This document shows positions 38,401 through 47,990 of a stretch of DNA of 64,000 nucleotides, piece after piece. Location: assembly GCA_029962745.1 (NCBI GenBank), contig CM057158.1, forward strand, positions 5,326,602 to 5,390,601, written 5' to 3'. The notes beneath the pieces were generated by a model. The model saw only the letters and a list, made by a program, of their open reading frames with translations. It did no database searches and was not told the DNA's origin. Made by a program: the position numbers and the translations under genes. Each line of letters begins with the position of its first letter. Position 1 is the stretch's first letter. The stretch comes from Echinometra lucunter. Taxonomy: Eukaryota > Echinodermata > Echinoidea > Camarodonta > Echinometridae.

Positions 38401-41400
38401 AACAGTTTTACTAATGAAAAATAAATGAACCTGAGACCACCTGCCTGTAAAGACCACTTCTTTTTTTCAATCTCCCCCTGAATGATTTTTACTCACTGGT
38501 TTCATTAGACCAATAATTCTTAATATAATCTGCTATGTTTGTGTGTGCCATTACAGCCTATGCCTCCATGGGTACGTGACAACCCCCAGGTATACATGGA
38601 CCCAGCCTTCAGGGGCACGATGCCTCCCCAAGCCCCTAACATCAGTGTGTACTACGAGGATGGTTCTCCAGCCTATGGGGGTGAAGAAGGATACTGGGAG
38701 AGAGAAGATATTGGTACAGTCAAAGAAGGTGTGCATGGTAAATATTTGTCCTTTTGGTACAAATTTTACAATTGTATGACTGGTTCCCTATCACTGTAGA
38801 TGTGATAGCATATAGTTGTATAATAATAATGATGATAATAATAGTGGGTTCTTGTATGGTGCTCATGACCGTCAGAATGGACGCTCCTGGTGCTCCACTT
38901 GTTCTATCAGTAATCATTCGTCATAATGAGCAGAGGAATTGCTATATCTTTGATGCTACTATAAACCAGTACACCTTTTAAATTCAGGTTTTTAGAAATG
39001 TAAGTAGGTTTTCTCATGCTATTCCTTAATGTACCCCCAAGTATACTTTGGTTAGAGTATGCTGTGAATGAAAAAAAAAAGGTTCTACAGCAATTGTTAC
39101 CAGATAATGAAATGTCAATTGAAATCAAGCAAAAGATTGCAAATTTTATTGTTTTATTTTCTTTGTTTTAGTTTCCACCATTCTAATCTCTCTTTGGATT
39201 TTTACCAGCTCCATTATTACCCAAAATTTCCTTTTTATTTAGTTCCTGCCAAGACGCCATCACCCAGATATTCATCAAGCGATGAAAGGCCGATTAAACC
39301 AGCATCATCGCCAAATCTGTATGCAGATGGTAAGAAAACCTTGAAGATTTCTTCTCATGATATAAGGCCCTATTGCCAGTCATTCTATATCGCATGCTCT
39401 GCTTGTATTTAGTTCATTACTGAATTCTAAACTTCAGTCCTGGACCAAAAAGTTTTCCTAATGTTAGCCTTTGAAATTTAAAAAAAAGGTCACCTAACCC
39501 TAACCCTAACCCTCACCCTAACCTTAGCCCTATCAAAGTTTAAATCCTGTGTACAATTTTGGTAGTAAAAAGAATATTGACATGAAACTGATTGAATATA
39601 GTCTCACAATGTCTGACTTGCATACAAAGATACATGTCTGAGATCATGTGATGTTCCATTCATGGTTACCGGTGAATTTCAGGGTAATATTCGAAATGAA
39701 AGCAATATTTGAAATAAATGCAACGGATATATTGTGCTTGTGTGGTGGCTGTCATTTTTTTCATTTTCCATTTCATGATTAAATTAGGATTTGAATAGGT
39801 GTATTTGAAGGATAAAAGACTACATTTTGTTTGTTCATATCTACCTGCAATAAATTCTGAAAATATGAATTGAGCAAATTTGTGACTACTCAAAGATGGT
39901 ATACATGTACATGAAGGTGGTTTTATCTATCTTTTATACAGCTGCCAACAGCACATTAACACCAAATTCAAATTCTTCTGACAACCGCCCCATCACACCT
40001 CTGAAAGCGTCCGTCAACTGGGACGACCCTAACATAGCAAACGCCATTCCACCTGGTGCCCCTCCACCCTCTGCAAACAAGAAGGCCCCTGTCAAGAAGC
40101 AACCTGTCAAGAAACAGCCTGTCAGCAAGCAGAACTCCAACCCCAAGTCATCCTCAGCGGCATCATCAAAAGCAACCAATGGAAAACCAAAAAGTGCCAG
40201 CCCAAAGAAGACGGCCACACCCTCCTCGCCTTCGAAGAAGACCACTGCCAAGTCAGCGATGACAGGGTCGCAGCCTTCAGTGGAGGAGGAGCGGAGGACA
40301 CCCACCATTAAGAAGATGGAGAGGATGACGTCAATGGATGAGATGAGAAATCAACTGGAGCAGATCGCATCCGAGATACCAGACGATGCGGATGCGGCAG
40401 ATACATTCTACTCACAGCTCGAGGACTTTGAGTCTGACTCAGGGTCGGAACCAGAGGTGGGATAAATGTTCTGTATTTTATTTTTTTCTTTTGAATCAAT
40501 ATCCTAGGGAAAATTCTTACTTATTTGTTGAACAGGTTACCTGACTGCATCAAAAATTTTACAACACCTTCTTTGCCAAGAGCCATTCACTCATAATCAT
40601 TTAAGAGAATTTGATAATGCCCTTCACTCTCTCTCTCTCTCTCTGCAGATGACCTCATAGTCATGACTGTGTAACACTATACTTCTGCACTTATTTCATC
40701 TTTTTCAGGAACAGGATGACTACTCAGCATTAATGGATTGCATGCAAGATGCCTTGGATAAAACAACATCAGGTGAAAGTCTAGAAAATTTCTTGTTTGT
40801 CTCTGTCTGTCTCTGTCTGTCCGTCTGTCTGCCTGTCTGTCTCTTTCTTTCTCCCTACCTTCTTTTCTCCCCCTTTTTTCCTGCCTGGGTGTTGGTCTGT
40901 ACTTCCCTCTCCTTTTCTCTTTCTCATTCTCTCTCTCTCTCTCTCTCAGACTCACATACTCCCTTGAAATTGGTCTTGAGTGCTGGAAAAATTTATTCTA
41001 TCAACCAAAGCTGTATTCAGGTATAGGTATTCAAGATTGCATGTACTGTAAAAGAAATTTACATACCTTGTTATCAACGATATTACTACATGTACCAAAT
41101 TTTGTTCATACAGATCAAAATGCAACCATCACAGACGACACAGTGGGCTTTTTCTCTCCTTCCGTCAGAGCAAGAAAGATACAGAACCTAAGAGCGTATC
41201 CTTGACAAATCCATAGCATTTAATGTAAAAAAAAAATTAAATATCTTCTTTCTTTTGCTTGATTATGTTATGCAAATATATTAAGGCTGGTATTCCTGAA
41301 GCATCCTACCTGTAGTCCAAGTTTAAGTGGGTAGAATTAGTCCACTGTCGGCCTGCTCATTCCATTAAAATTCCCATAATTAGTAAACTAAATGTACATC

Positions 41401-42517
41401 AAAATTAGATCAGTGTGTTATCGATTTCCAATATCTATTTTATTAATAAAATTCATTTATCTAATAATAATGATGCAGTTTCATTTTGTTTATTTAGTTA
41501 CGGAATTGCAATAATTTTCACATAATGTAGAGCTGGCTCCTTGGGCCTCCTTGAATAAGTAGGCTAAGTTAAACAAAAATTATCTTGGTCCAGCTTTATG
41601 AATACTGGTGACAATTTATTTTGCTGTTTGCTCATAGGTTTGGTCCAGAAACAATTTGCTGGTCTTTATTGTGCCAAAGATTCAGGGTTAGAGTTGTTTT
41701 TTGTTTTGTTTTGTTTTGTTTTTTTGGGGGGGGGGGTGGTCTAAAGTGTAGCAATCACCTATTATTAAAAGACATTTGGCTTGAGCTCGATGTGAAGTGG
41801 TGTTATGTCACTCTACTGTATTCAAATCATAAGCTTCAAAGATTACTTCTATAACAAGATATTGCAAGTTCAAATATATTCTTACTTAGTCCTAAAAAGA
41901 CTGGGCTATTTTGGAAGTATTGAGGACTTGGGGAGGGGGGGGGGGGCATCATGGCCCCCTTGATATCTCTTCTGTGACATGACCAATTGCCACAAAAGTT
42001 TGCATGGACCAAAAGAATTGTTTAAAGAAAACAGATCCATCATTATTTTTATTTAAATGTTGTTTTTTTAAATTAAATATGATTTATGCAAATTATATGC
42101 ATAAGTACTTACTTTTAGTGATAATCAAGTAATAAAAGGCCCTGGAACTGAAAATCCTATCTAGGAAGTTCTCTATATAACATTACAAACATTACTTTGA
42201 AAGAAAAGAAAAAAAATGCTTCAACTTTTAAGTTTATTTTTTTGAAATAAGTTTTTTAAGTTGTTAAAACAGGTATACCAAGGTTACTTTCCTTAATGCA
42301 ACTTCAAAACAGTGAATGTGAAAAGAAATTTGGCAAGAAATCTTTCGAAAATGCCTACGCCTTTTTGAAGGAAGCTCGATTTGGTGATATGAAGGAAACG
42401 ATGGATGACACCATGATCATGCGCCAGCTGAGGGATTACGTCAAGAACGTCAGTGATTGCTTCCTAATAGATCAGCTGCTGTTCTTGGAAGAACAAGCTA
42501 AAGTTTCTGCCTACTAG
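29405..42517 (+). CDS. NEK11: Serine/threonine protein kinase Nek11
   Basis: NEK11 is a NIMA-related kinase of the S and G2/M DNA-damage checkpoint. Exons: 29405-29568, 30072-30243, 32924-33042, 34134-34325, 34920-35069, 35691-35769, 36083-36393, 38160-38265, 38557-38737, 39243-39329, 39942-40456, 40709-40772, 41114-41195, 42313-42517. They join in frame to 808 aa plus TAG (human 645). Kinase domain about residues 24-270: glycine loop GSGNFGTAF (31-39), K59 in VLKEI (equivalent to human K61), HRD at 156-158, DFG at 175-177, TGTPYYMSPE at 193-202. A coiled-coil region follows (NRLAEYRDQQEEDYKK to PREKMFLRKQQ), matching human PRERMRLRKLQ. Then comes a long basic Pro/Ser/Lys linker (APVKKQPVKKQPVSKQ) and a conserved C-terminal helical module (FGKKSFENAYAFLKEAR, DCFLIDQLLFLEEQ) close to human FEVDQLLYFEEQ. 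The length excess lies in the linker. The donor at 38737 could instead be 38728 (same phase, 3 residues fewer). The last acceptor, at 42312, is weak. Confidence 0.93.
29813..30030. repeat. CT-rich microsatellite in NEK11 intron 1
   Basis: Imperfect (CT)n with C-rich blocks ends about 45 bp before the acceptor of the exon at 30072. It may double as an extended polypyrimidine tract. Frames across it are artefacts. Confidence 0.85.
30347..30915. mobile_element. Foldback MITE with TTAA target site, copy 1
   Basis: It lies in NEK11 intron 2. TTAA flanks both sides (30343-30346, 30916-30919). The ends are aggagaatgcaacccc and the complement of gggttgcattcttct. The inverted arms extend about 200 bp (gtttactc..., gagttgtccacgatgacatc at right against gatgtcattgtggacaactc at left). 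A TTAA target is typical of piggyBac-type transposition. Confidence 0.75.
31185..31342. mobile_element. Short palindromic MITE, GGGCCC family, copy 1
   Basis: It lies in NEK11 intron 2. The ends gggccccattgcataaaact and complement (agttttatgcaacggggccc) continue into inverted copies of ttaccatcgatggtaa-type sequence. The same outer ends occur at 55030-55215 with a different core. Confidence 0.8.
31414..31613. repeat. ~200 bp foldback palindrome
   Basis: It lies in NEK11 intron 2. The arms include agcaaataatcacc / ggtgattatttgct at the outside and gacaaactatcacttccgag / gaggaagtgatagtttgtct, then agctatctttcc / ggaaagatagc inside. The loop is about 13 bp (gaagcgaagctga). It is likely a non-autonomous element; the target duplication is unclear. 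Confidence 0.8.
32151..32610. mobile_element. Inverted-repeat element with TTAA target site, copy 2, carrying R1 sequence
   Basis: It lies in NEK11 intron 2. TTAA flanks both sides (32147-32150, 32611-32614). The ends are aggtaataaacagtagtgg and the complement of ccactactgcttattaccc. Its left part contains the R1 repeat block (about 32180-32300), suggesting that R1 copies elsewhere are relics of this element type. Confidence 0.65.
33763..33924. repeat. Long pure pyrimidine tract (TCC/TTC)n in NEK11 intron 3
   Basis: About 160 bp of nearly uninterrupted C/T on the plus strand, made of CTC, CTT and TTC units. Long Ser/Phe or Arg frames are artefacts. Confidence 0.9.
34421..34550 (+). pseudogene. 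Decayed intronic copy of NEK11 exon 34134-34325
   Basis: It matches the 3' part of the activation-loop exon (gactttggtatctcacgggt and following). Shared blocks include gggtacttatgg, attcactagg, ggacacc and aacatgagggatacaacagc. The frame is broken (the serine/proline/glutamate motif region is scrambled) and no donor remains. It starts about 95 bp after the real donor, in the same orientation. Confidence 0.8.
35100..35312 (+). pseudogene. Two decayed tandem copies of the 3' end of NEK11 exon 34920-35069
   Basis: Copy A (35100-35205) matches the end of the exon plus its donor: acaagattattgaaggaaaa, ttcaagaaatac, and an intact-looking tgtaagtaga. Copy B (about 35220-35312) repeats gtgtacaagattgt, ggaataaaaccctgaa and aaatacttgtgt. 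Both have stops or frame breaks. Together with the source they form three units at a spacing of roughly 115-120 bp. Confidence 0.75.
36533..36574. repeat. Small perfect hairpin in NEK11 intron 7
   Basis: The arms agggcatttacggaat (36533-36548) and attccgtgaatgccct (36559-36574) differ at one position around a 10 bp loop. It lies about 140 bp after the donor at 36394. Role unknown. Confidence 0.7.
37090..37900 (-). mobile_element. 3' end of a CR1-like non-LTR retrotransposon (truncated)
   Basis: It lies in NEK11 intron 7, antisense to the gene. The minus-strand frame 37895-37617 has the reverse-transcriptase thumb and tail pattern of CR1/L2-type elements (QPLFHYCSTIQRNGNESQLN, LQVLQNRALRSVL, LYNTLEVDQLNDRW). 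After a frameshift, 37592-37392 continues with PRPHTNLPRKS, NNLLANIQSEKSLAAF and VHYLNSS-like sequence, the usual C-terminal end. It is 5' truncated and frameshifted. The tail near 37090-37110 (complement: gattaaataaatgcaataca) looks like a terminal repeat. Confidence 0.75.
39488..39535. repeat. Telomere-like CCCTAA tract
   Basis: Four to five CCCTAA or CCCTCA units lie in a NEK11 intron, too short and degenerate to be a telomere. A matching degenerate GGGTTAG stretch is at 28639-28702. Confidence 0.7.
39540..39700 (+). repeat. Dispersed repeat, family R1, partial copy in NEK11 intron
   Basis: It shares ttgacatgaaactgattgaa, tatagtctcacaatgtctga, cttgcatacaaagata and ggttaccggtgaatttcag with the copies at 5630, 32183 and 56300. 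It is preceded by a short CCCTAA-rich tract (39488-39535). Confidence 0.6.
40790..40950. repeat. CTGT and CT microsatellites in NEK11 intron
   Basis: (CTGT)n runs from about 40800-40850 and (CT)n from about 40925-40948, with pyrimidine-rich DNA between. A shorter (CT)n is at 40628-40646, before the exon at 40709. Confidence 0.8.
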
Positions 42518-42599
42518 TCTTGGTGATTACTGATGCAGCTAACGACTGGGTTGTTGTAAACATATAAATCTGCAGACTGTCTTGTTCTCTGCCTATCAA

Positions 42600-43160
42600 G
42601 CTTGGATTGTTGCTTCCTGAACCAGAAAGCTGTAGGATTATGTCAAGGACATCAGCGATTGCTTCCTAATAAATCAGCTGCTGTTCTTAGAAGAACAGGG
42701 CAAAGTCTCAGCATACTAGTCCTAGTGATTTCTGAACTAATCATCGTAATTTGCTTCCTCATAGATCACTTGCTGTTCTTAGAAGAGCATGTTAAAGTTT
42801 CATTTGCTTAATCTCAAACTTAATCTTAAGTTCATTGGTCCTGAACCACTAAACAACATGATTATTTTGAGAATGTAGGAGACTGATTGCTTGTAAATCC
42901 GATGCCGGTCCTAGATGCGTATGTGAAAGGCTCCTTGGCATGTTAAAGGTGACTGTTGATTTCTCAACCACTGAAATACAAGATTGTGTCAAGAAAATCA
43001 ACAATGCTTCCTGGGATCCAGACCAGTAGAAAAGCCAGCAGAAGTCTCTACTAATCCTCCTTGTTGATTCTGAATCAGTAATCTGCAATATTCCATCAAG
43101 TATGTTGGTGAATGATGCCTCAGGAAGGAGCAAGCGAAAGTATCTTCTGTTTACTTGTGT
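42600..43160 (+). pseudogene. Up to five decayed tandem copies of the NEK11 terminal exon after the stop codon
   Basis: The end of the coding region (about 42430-42526: attacgtcaagaacgtcagt, gattgcttcctaatagatca, gaacaagctaaagt, ctactagtct) recurs downstream. Copy 1, about 42634-42735, is the best: gattatgtcaaggacatcag, ttcctaataaatcagctgct, catactagtcctagtgat. Copy 2 is about 42745-42815, copy 3 about 42870-42960, copy 4 about 42972-43070, and copy 5 about 43083-43160. Similarity falls with distance, and the last three are faint. They follow the stop codon, so they lie in the 3' UTR if transcribed. Confidence 0.75.
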
Positions 43161-43980
43161 CTTGGCCTTTTATTTTTAGTGGTGAACCCAAGATTCCTCA
43201 AGGCTGAGCCCATGGCCAGGAGAATCATATGATGGAGAGATGTTTAGGAGAGAATTGAAATGATATTGGAATGTACAGTAGGTATTGAATGGACACTTCA
43301 TGACTGATGTTTGTTGTAGATGTTATGCCATTTACCACTTATCATTTAGGTTGCTTTTTTGTAAAGTCTGATGATTTATTTTAAATTTAGGGGTTTACTT
43401 TAAATGACAAATGGTGTTGCAAACTAAACAGAATAATTCCAGTTCTGTCATTATGTTATGATTAGGAAACATTTAGTAGATTCACTTGCCATTTTGTGGC
43501 TTATCAGTATTTTATGACATGTATCTAGTGTTTCATACATCTGGTTGTATCCCATGAAACATTCATCATTATTATTCATTTGATTTTCTTTATTTCATTC
43601 TTTAATTTTATGATATCAAATATGTTTAATATATTCACCAATTTCACAGCATTCCATTGTGTATTCACTGTATTTTCCCTCCATTGATTGTCCCTCCGAG
43701 TGATACACACCCCTTTACTGAAATGAACCACTTTAATCCACGTACAGAGATCAGCTACTAATTGTAGAGTAATGTACGCATACTTCATACATATAGGTGA
43801 GAGATGATTTGTTTTTCTCAATCGCTTTAAAAAGAGCATGGAGCGTTTACATGGCATGTAATGTGTGCTTCTTGTGTTATGTCATTCCTTCAACTTTGTT
43901 TCATGCCAAAGATTTATAAAGTGTCATTGAGTGTGTTTTAAACATACTATGTATGTGCAAGGTGTTATATTACTTACAGA

Positions 43981-44231
43981 GTATAAGGTTTCTAATATCC
44001 CATTGTTCAGAAATGGTTCTGGCTTTCATACTTGCAAGTTTAATGCAAAACTACAGTCTGTGCATAAGATAATTTTTTTCTCCTTAAGTATAAGTTTTTT
44101 GGGGAAGTATAAGGTTTCTAATATCCCATTGTTCAGGTATGGTCCTGGCTTTCATACTTGCAAGTTAATGCAAAACTACAGTCTGTGCATAAGATAATTT
44201 TTTTCTCCTTAAGTATAATTTTTTGGGGGAA
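43981..44231. repeat. Recent 126 bp tandem duplication
   Basis: 43981-44106 and 44107-44231 are about 95% identical (both begin gtataaggtttctaatatcc and end in ttttttgggg-like sequence). It falls in the presumed NEK11 3' UTR or just beyond it. Confidence 0.9.
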
Positions 44232-47200
44232 GTTGGGAAGCTGAAAGGTTGAGCTACATGTATGTATGATTAGATTCAACTCTTGGTTGAAAAATAATTG
44301 CCATTTATTTTAGGGGACTTATTTTTGTGCACAGTTTATAAAGATGTTGAGCATTTTTGTAATTGATACATGTGATAGAATCATGTTTCAAATTTGATTT
44401 GTAAATACTTCTTATAAGCGCATTAGTGATACGTATGTATTCATGCAATAATTTCTCGCGTAATACGTTTGTGGTGTTCAGAACTTACAAAGAAATCATT
44501 TATTTTCATATAATGTGTGAGATAATATCATTGTGGAAAAAATGTTTTGCTTGCTCTAGTATAAGATGTAGTGCAGTGTTAAGGTGTGATGGGTTATTTA
44601 TTATTATGCAATGCATTTTGAATCACTGTAAAGCATTATAAAAGAATATATGCACTCGTTATGATACTGTGGGAAGAAGAGAATGTAACTTCTGCACATA
44701 ATGAAAGAATTAATTTTTTGGGGGTAGCTTTGGCTGTTCTGTCATGCATATAATAAAGTGATTATGATGAGAGGTGAAGACTTGGTAATTGCCAAAGGGT
44801 ATGATGACTGCTTATTACCTCATGATCTTTAGAATCATTGGAAGATATAGAAATGGAAAATAGATTTGATATTGTATTCTTCTGTAGTAAAGAATCCAAA
44901 TCGGACAGCTCATTTTTTTTTTTAGACCGATGTTATGCAATACTCATTGATGCCAAGGGGTTGAGGGATTTGAGTTTGCATGATGCTGTGTAAAAGTCAT
45001 TGTTTGAACACAGGCATGAATGGTTGTACATTGGATAACTCCACAAGGTATGTCCCATGTATTACTACATATTATTTAAGTTTGTAATTGAAATTAAAAG
45101 ACATGATTTATCTGTTCTTTCGTCTGATGGGAAACTTAGTAGGGCTATTAGATGTATACAGTCATCACATAAACTCTGCAATGCACTGTGCAGGACAAAC
45201 TAGCTTGGCCCATTCACAATTATTCAAGATTAGAATGCTTTTGATGGCAAAATTCTCATGTAATTCTCTCTTACATATGTGTTTGAGATTGGTTTATGTG
45301 GACTGGAAAACTTTCATCTGTACATGTACATTTGCTCATTACATTCTTGTAATCAAGAAGTTGTACATGTATGTATGTACATACATGTATATCACTACCC
45401 TTGGGAACCTTTCACATATGGCTACCTATGTCGTGAAACCAAACACATACTTGTATATACAGAAGTACTAGAGGATTTGAATGTCAAGATGAACATATGG
45501 GAAGTGAAATATATTAAGCAGTACTTGGTTGAAAGAGATGTGTATGATGAAGGTTGTGTATGACTTCCACAGTTTTCATGGGACATGCTTATTTTAGTGA
45601 AGTAATATTTGTAGTACTTGTGTGGCAATTATAGCATGATCCAACAAAGACTTTATTTCTTCAAAGTGGTACAGTGTACCAGGATAAAATGTTAAAGAGT
45701 ATAAGATCTGTCCTAACAAAATAGTAATTCTTTAATACACAGAAGCGATATGATCTACTGAAGGCTCATCTGATTATAGCGTGTTGTCGCCAATCATCAT
45801 TGCTCTTTATATATTCTCAGATTGTCTTGTAAATCATATATTATGCTAAAAATACCAAGTAGGTAATATTCCTACATGACTTTTTTTATATGTGTATGCA
45901 TAGGTATTCATTGTGTGAAAATTCACTGATTTGTGCACTTAAAAGATTTCTTTTCAATAACCGTCCATATTGGGCATAATGCCAATTCCTGTATTCCTTG
46001 ATATTATTATGTGTGATATTGTGTACATTTTTTCAGTACTTTATGCTTGTATATATATTTCTGCTTTACTACGCTACTTGTATATAAATGTATGTGATTA
46101 ATAGGTATGGTATTTGGAATGGCTATTATACGCATGACTCATTCTGAACAGTTCAATGAGTTTTTATGTCCCAATAATAGTATATGTTGTGATAAGTGAC
46201 AAAAACATTTACGTGTACCTTTCCACTGATGTTAGTTTTTCAAGGAGGAAAAAAAAATAGAAAAAGTACAGAGAATAAAAAGTGCTGGGGGGGGGATGGG
46301 CAGGGGTTAGTACTGAAATGTCTCTTTTGGTTGAATAGAAAGATTAAATGTTTCAGAAGTAAAAGTACATTATGTTTAATGAATTGAAATCGATAAAATG
46401 AGATGTAATTATTCAAGGAGAATTTCATGAATTATTTTCATGGGGACTACATTTAATTTTTCATTTACCCTAAACAGCATGGATATATGATCAAAACAAA
46501 GAGATCGAGAGTATAGATCACTTCAAAATAAACTCTGAAGAGAAAGATATTCTTGCACACAATATGAGATGGACTTCATCATATTTTATTTCCATGATTT
46601 CTATCCTATCACATAGAAAAGATTACAATTTGTCACTATGTATAGCATGTAAAAATACATTCAGAAAACAAGTTTATGTCTGTTCATGCAAGTTAGCAGT
46701 ATCACTTCTGTATGATATATCACAAATCTACCATAAGCATTTTGTTAAAAATGGGGAAAATTGAGCTTGAAATGAGAAATGAAGTTGGCTACTGTATTAC
46801 AATTCTGGGGTTGTAACCAGGCATACATAAATTTTAATTGCAAAGGCATAATAACATTAAGTTGAAGAGGATTTCTAAAATTGTAAAAAATGAGGGAAAT
46901 CTTCGTATTTAATCAACATTGTATTATTTCACAGAAAGAACCTTTTTGAAAAAATCTGATGAAAGGAACGATGTTTTTACATGTTTAAAATGGTACAGAA
47001 TATTTATGCTGCATTATTGTCAAAACCATATTTCATGTAAAACAATAAACAGGTCACACGTATTATATTCATAGCTTTTGTGACACAAGGAGATATTTCA
47101 TTTTTGTAATGCTCCGGTAGTCGTATTTGTAGAAGAGCTTAAGCGCAAGCTACATTATCATGATTGTTTGTGATTCACCTTTATTGCATAAGATTATGCT

Positions 47201-47797
47201 TTCCTAAATTGTCATGCCTTGATGTAAAATCACCTTGAAATTTCAAATATATATCAAATAAATTGAAATTATGATGTACAAATTAAAATAATCTTTGTGA
47301 TGTACACATTATTTACCGAGTCACTCATGTCTTTTGTGCACACTTGACTTACTTGTTTCGATATTTCAAACGCATAATTCTGAAATACTACCAATGCTTG
47401 GAAATGTTCACCAATCAAAACATAAGCAGTACAATTCATTAAATGACTTTAAGACTGTACAAATAATTTCACCTACAGTAAATTACAGTCATTTTTGCCA
47501 ACAGTTCGAATTTGCAAACGTTTCATACTACAAAATAATGCAAACGAGCACTGATGTAATATTTGTGAGTATGGAACTTTTACAAATCTAAACCATGTGC
47601 AAATTTAGGAATTTCAAGCACCCAGAAATTTCTGGTTCTACAGTGGCATTGAGCAGGGCTTCACACTAATTCTTTAGAAGAAGGTCAAAATACATGTAGA
47701 AATTTTAGGGTCTGTTTCCACAGAGCCTTATATAAAAAGTTTTTAAATTTTCAGGCCCAAGTGTCCCAGGCACCTGTTAGTAGTGTCGAGCCCTGCA

Positions 47798-47990
47798 TAA
47801 AGGCCCGTTCAAACATGAGGAGGGGAAACAGAGGTTTTTCCATGGTGGTTATTAAGCGCATTTTAAAACGTGCACAGAAATGAGTACGCAACAAGCGGAG
47901 TTCTTTGTTGCATCATTGCCATTGATTTTGTACACAAAAAATGCGCTTAAAACTCCTGCGGTTTCCTTTCTCATATCTAAAAAGCCTTAA
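47798..47990. mobile_element. Possible degenerate short inverted-repeat element
   Basis: The left end taaaggcccgttcaaacatg, then aggaggggaaaca, faces right-end sequence whose complement reads taaggctttttagatatgag, then aaaggaaacc. An inner aagcgcatttt / aaaatgcgctt pair supports a foldback. Divergence is high and no target duplication was found. Confidence 0.4.

Noticed and set aside
39488..39535. CCCTAA tract as a telomere or fused chromosome end
   Set aside because: Too short and degenerate, and inside a NEK11 intron; ordinary interstitial repeat.
45088..45471. 127-codon frame after NEK11
   Set aside because: Tyr/Cys/Met-rich low-complexity translation of AT-rich DNA, overlapping another frame; no domain.
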